Assembly (NCBI RefSeq): GCF_016925495.1
Contig: NZ_CP070491.1
Coordinates: 372,001-436,000 of the forward strand
Length of the DNA stretch: 64,000 bases
Source of the DNA: Methylococcus sp. EFPC2
GTDB taxonomy: Bacteria; Pseudomonadota; Gammaproteobacteria; Methylococcales; Methylococcaceae
Direction of reading: 5' to 3'
A model generated the notes under the pieces. It made no database searches. It was given only the letters and a program-made list of their open reading frames with translations, and had not been told where the DNA came from. How positions within the stretch are numbered: position 1 is the first letter of the stretch; every line of letters begins with the position of its first letter. Below, piece after piece: positions 63,196-64,000 of this stretch. Position numbers and translations under genes: made by a program.

Positions 63196-63648
63196 TTATC
63201 GCGGAATGTGGACTAGCAGCCAGTCCAGCAAGCGTATGAAACCGATGATGGTGCCGACTGAACCGATTACCCAGAAGGTTTGCCGGTGTATTGCTCCCAG
63301 CAAACGAATCTCTGTTTGTTGCAGCTTGATCTCGACACCCTTGATTTCGAGGCGGACGCCTTCGATTTCTTTTTGCAGCTTGCCTTCGACTTCCTTGATT
63401 TCCAGCCTGACGCCCTCGATTTCCTTTTGCAGCCTGCCTTCGGCTTGCTTGATTTCCAGCCTGACGCCTTCAACTTCTTTTTGCAGCCGCAGCTCGCTTT
63501 CGCGAACCTGACCTTGCGTCGCCACCTCCTTGAGTTGCGGGTAGTGCTCTTCCAATTGGCCGAAGGCCTCCGCGATGATTTTGGCGCGCGCTTTTTCGTC
63601 GGAGGCTTCGGTGAGTTGCTCGTAGAGGTGGAGTGCGGTGATGCTCAT
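63196..63648 (-). CDS. Coiled-coil, C-terminally membrane-anchored protein with 18-residue repeats
   Basis: 150 residues from ATG 63648. The soluble N-terminal helix (SITALHLYEQLTEASDEKAR) leads to three tandem 18-residue repeats (55-108; core LQKEIEGVRLEIKEVEGK) that form a coiled coil, then a C-terminal membrane helix (FWVIGSVGTIIGFIRLLDWL). It resembles DUF1640/CCDC90-type proteins. Function unknown. Upstream starts up to 63798 would overlap the prfB promoter region and are rejected. Confidence 0.8.
   Translation of the reverse strand: MSITALHLYEQLTEASDEKARAKIIAEAFGQLEEHYPQLKEVATQGQVRESELRLQKEVEGVRLEIKQAEGRLQKEIEGVRLEIKEVEGKLQKEIEGVRLEIKGVEIKLQQTEIRLLGAIHRQTFWVIGSVGTIIGFIRLLDWLLVHIPR
63325..63486. 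repeat. Three tandem 54-bp repeats within the coiled-coil gene
   Basis: Three head-to-tail 54-bp units (18 codons each), nearly identical at nucleotide level, encode the coiled-coil repeats. Units of this kind can expand or contract by slippage without breaking the frame. Confidence 0.85.
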
Positions 63649-63784
63649 GCTGGACGGTCCTTGCGAATTGGGCTGTCGCCAGTATACCCAATCTGTTTCT
63701 CGATTCGCAGGGCGAGGGCGATTGTTCACCGAGAAGCAACTGGTGTACCATGCGCGATCTTTTTTCAAGCAAAAACAAACGGCT

Positions 63785-64000
63785 ATGCGCGAACTCAACC
63801 CGCTTTACAACCTGATCAAGGATTTGAGAGCCCGCCAGGAAGGGCTCAGGGGGTATCTTTGACTTCGAAACCAAACAGGAGCGTTTGACCGAAGTCTTGC
63901 GGGAACTGGAAGACCCGAAGATCTGGGATAAGCCCGAACAGGCGCAGGCCTTGGGCAAGGAGCGCGGCCAGTTGGAGCAGGTGGTCAACACGCTGCTCGA
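63785..64000 (+). CDS. prfB: Peptide chain release factor 2, N-terminal part, with programmed +1 frameshift
   Basis: ATG 63785 starts [20 protein letters not shown], and the zero frame stops at TGA 63860-63862 after 25 codons. The shift signal is canonical: an internal Shine-Dalgarno (AGGGGG, 63848-63853), CTT slippery codon, then TGA C. After the +1 shift the frame continues from GAC 63861 ([20 protein letters not shown] ...) to the window edge. RF2 recognises UGA/UAA stops, and the frameshift lets it control its own level. 3' end missing. Confidence 0.95.
63848..63863 (+). promoter_or_regulatory. prfB programmed +1 frameshift signal
   Basis: AGGGGGTATCTTTGAC: internal ribosome-binding-like AGGGGG, three-base spacer TAT, slippery CTT, in-frame UGA followed by C. 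Identical in design to the E. coli autoregulatory site. Confidence 0.95.

Noticed and set aside
63325-63486. Possible CRISPR array
   Set aside because: The repeats are direct, contiguous, without spacers, and encode a coiled coil.

Overview
This 64-kb window is a gammaproteobacterial chromosome segment, most likely from a methane- or methanol-using member of the Methylococcales. The evidence is the canonical gammaproteobacterial block rimP-nusA-infB-rbfA-truB-rpsO-pnp, the ubiG/yciK and smpB/ratA/rnfH neighbourhoods, an XrtA/PEP-CTERM exopolysaccharide cluster, and serine-cycle genes (malyl-CoA lyase plus both malate thiokinase subunits). Apart from one AT-rich island gene and the IS region, the DNA is GC-rich. 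The genus cannot be fixed from the sequence.

Layout. 1-9 kb: split class Ia ribonucleotide reductase genes, nrdB (cut by the window start) and nrdA. Between them lie a tightly packed five-gene operon (cytochrome b561, small exported protein, DUF486 transporter, methyltransferase, membrane-anchored L7/L12-like protein) and a small island (REP-type tyrosine transposase with its palindromic repeats, an AT-rich membrane protein gene, and a hicA-hicB-third-gene toxin-antitoxin locus). Both nrd genes have paired NrdR-like boxes spaced 32 bp apart. nrdA also carries a dispersed repeat inserted in frame. 9-11.5 kb: a PerM-like transporter, a PilZ gene fused to the wreck of a formate/nitrite transporter gene, and a lipoprotein. 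11.6-17.3 kb: five XrtA-type exopolysaccharide genes (export, outer-membrane protein, chain-length, tyrosine kinase, ATPase) behind a sigma-70-like promoter. 17.6-26.2 kb: the translation and RNA-decay operon.

26-29 kb: a Bax inhibitor-1-like protein and tonB-exbB-exbD. 29-32.6 kb: a degraded stretch with a transposase remnant, a lipoprotein hydrolase, a complete IS5-type element with a -1 frameshift arrangement, and RhuM debris. 32.6-46.9 kb: msrB, truA, acnB, an HDAC-like gene, hflX, hfq, two glycosyltransferases, a SPOR-tailed D,D-carboxypeptidase, smpB, an NSS transporter, ratA-rnfH and an outer-membrane protein. 47.4-50.6 kb: mcl-mtkA-mtkB. 50.7-58.8 kb: sufT, yciK-gph/mupP-ubiG-TRZ/ATZ deaminase, zwf and ettA. 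59-64 kb: a PEP-CTERM protein with a strong sigma-54-like promoter and two upstream dyads, a large ABC permease, a coiled-coil protein with 54-bp tandem repeats, and prfB with its programmed +1 frameshift, cut by the window end.

Three families of short palindromic repeats are scattered through the window. One family surrounds, and is probably mobilised by, the local REP-type transposase. No tRNA, rRNA or CRISPR array was found. The most notable observations are the two independent NrdR-box pairs, the repeat insertion inside nrdA, the repeat that ends a toxin-antitoxin gene, the FNT/PilZ wreck, and the sigma-54/dyad architecture in front of the PEP-CTERM gene.
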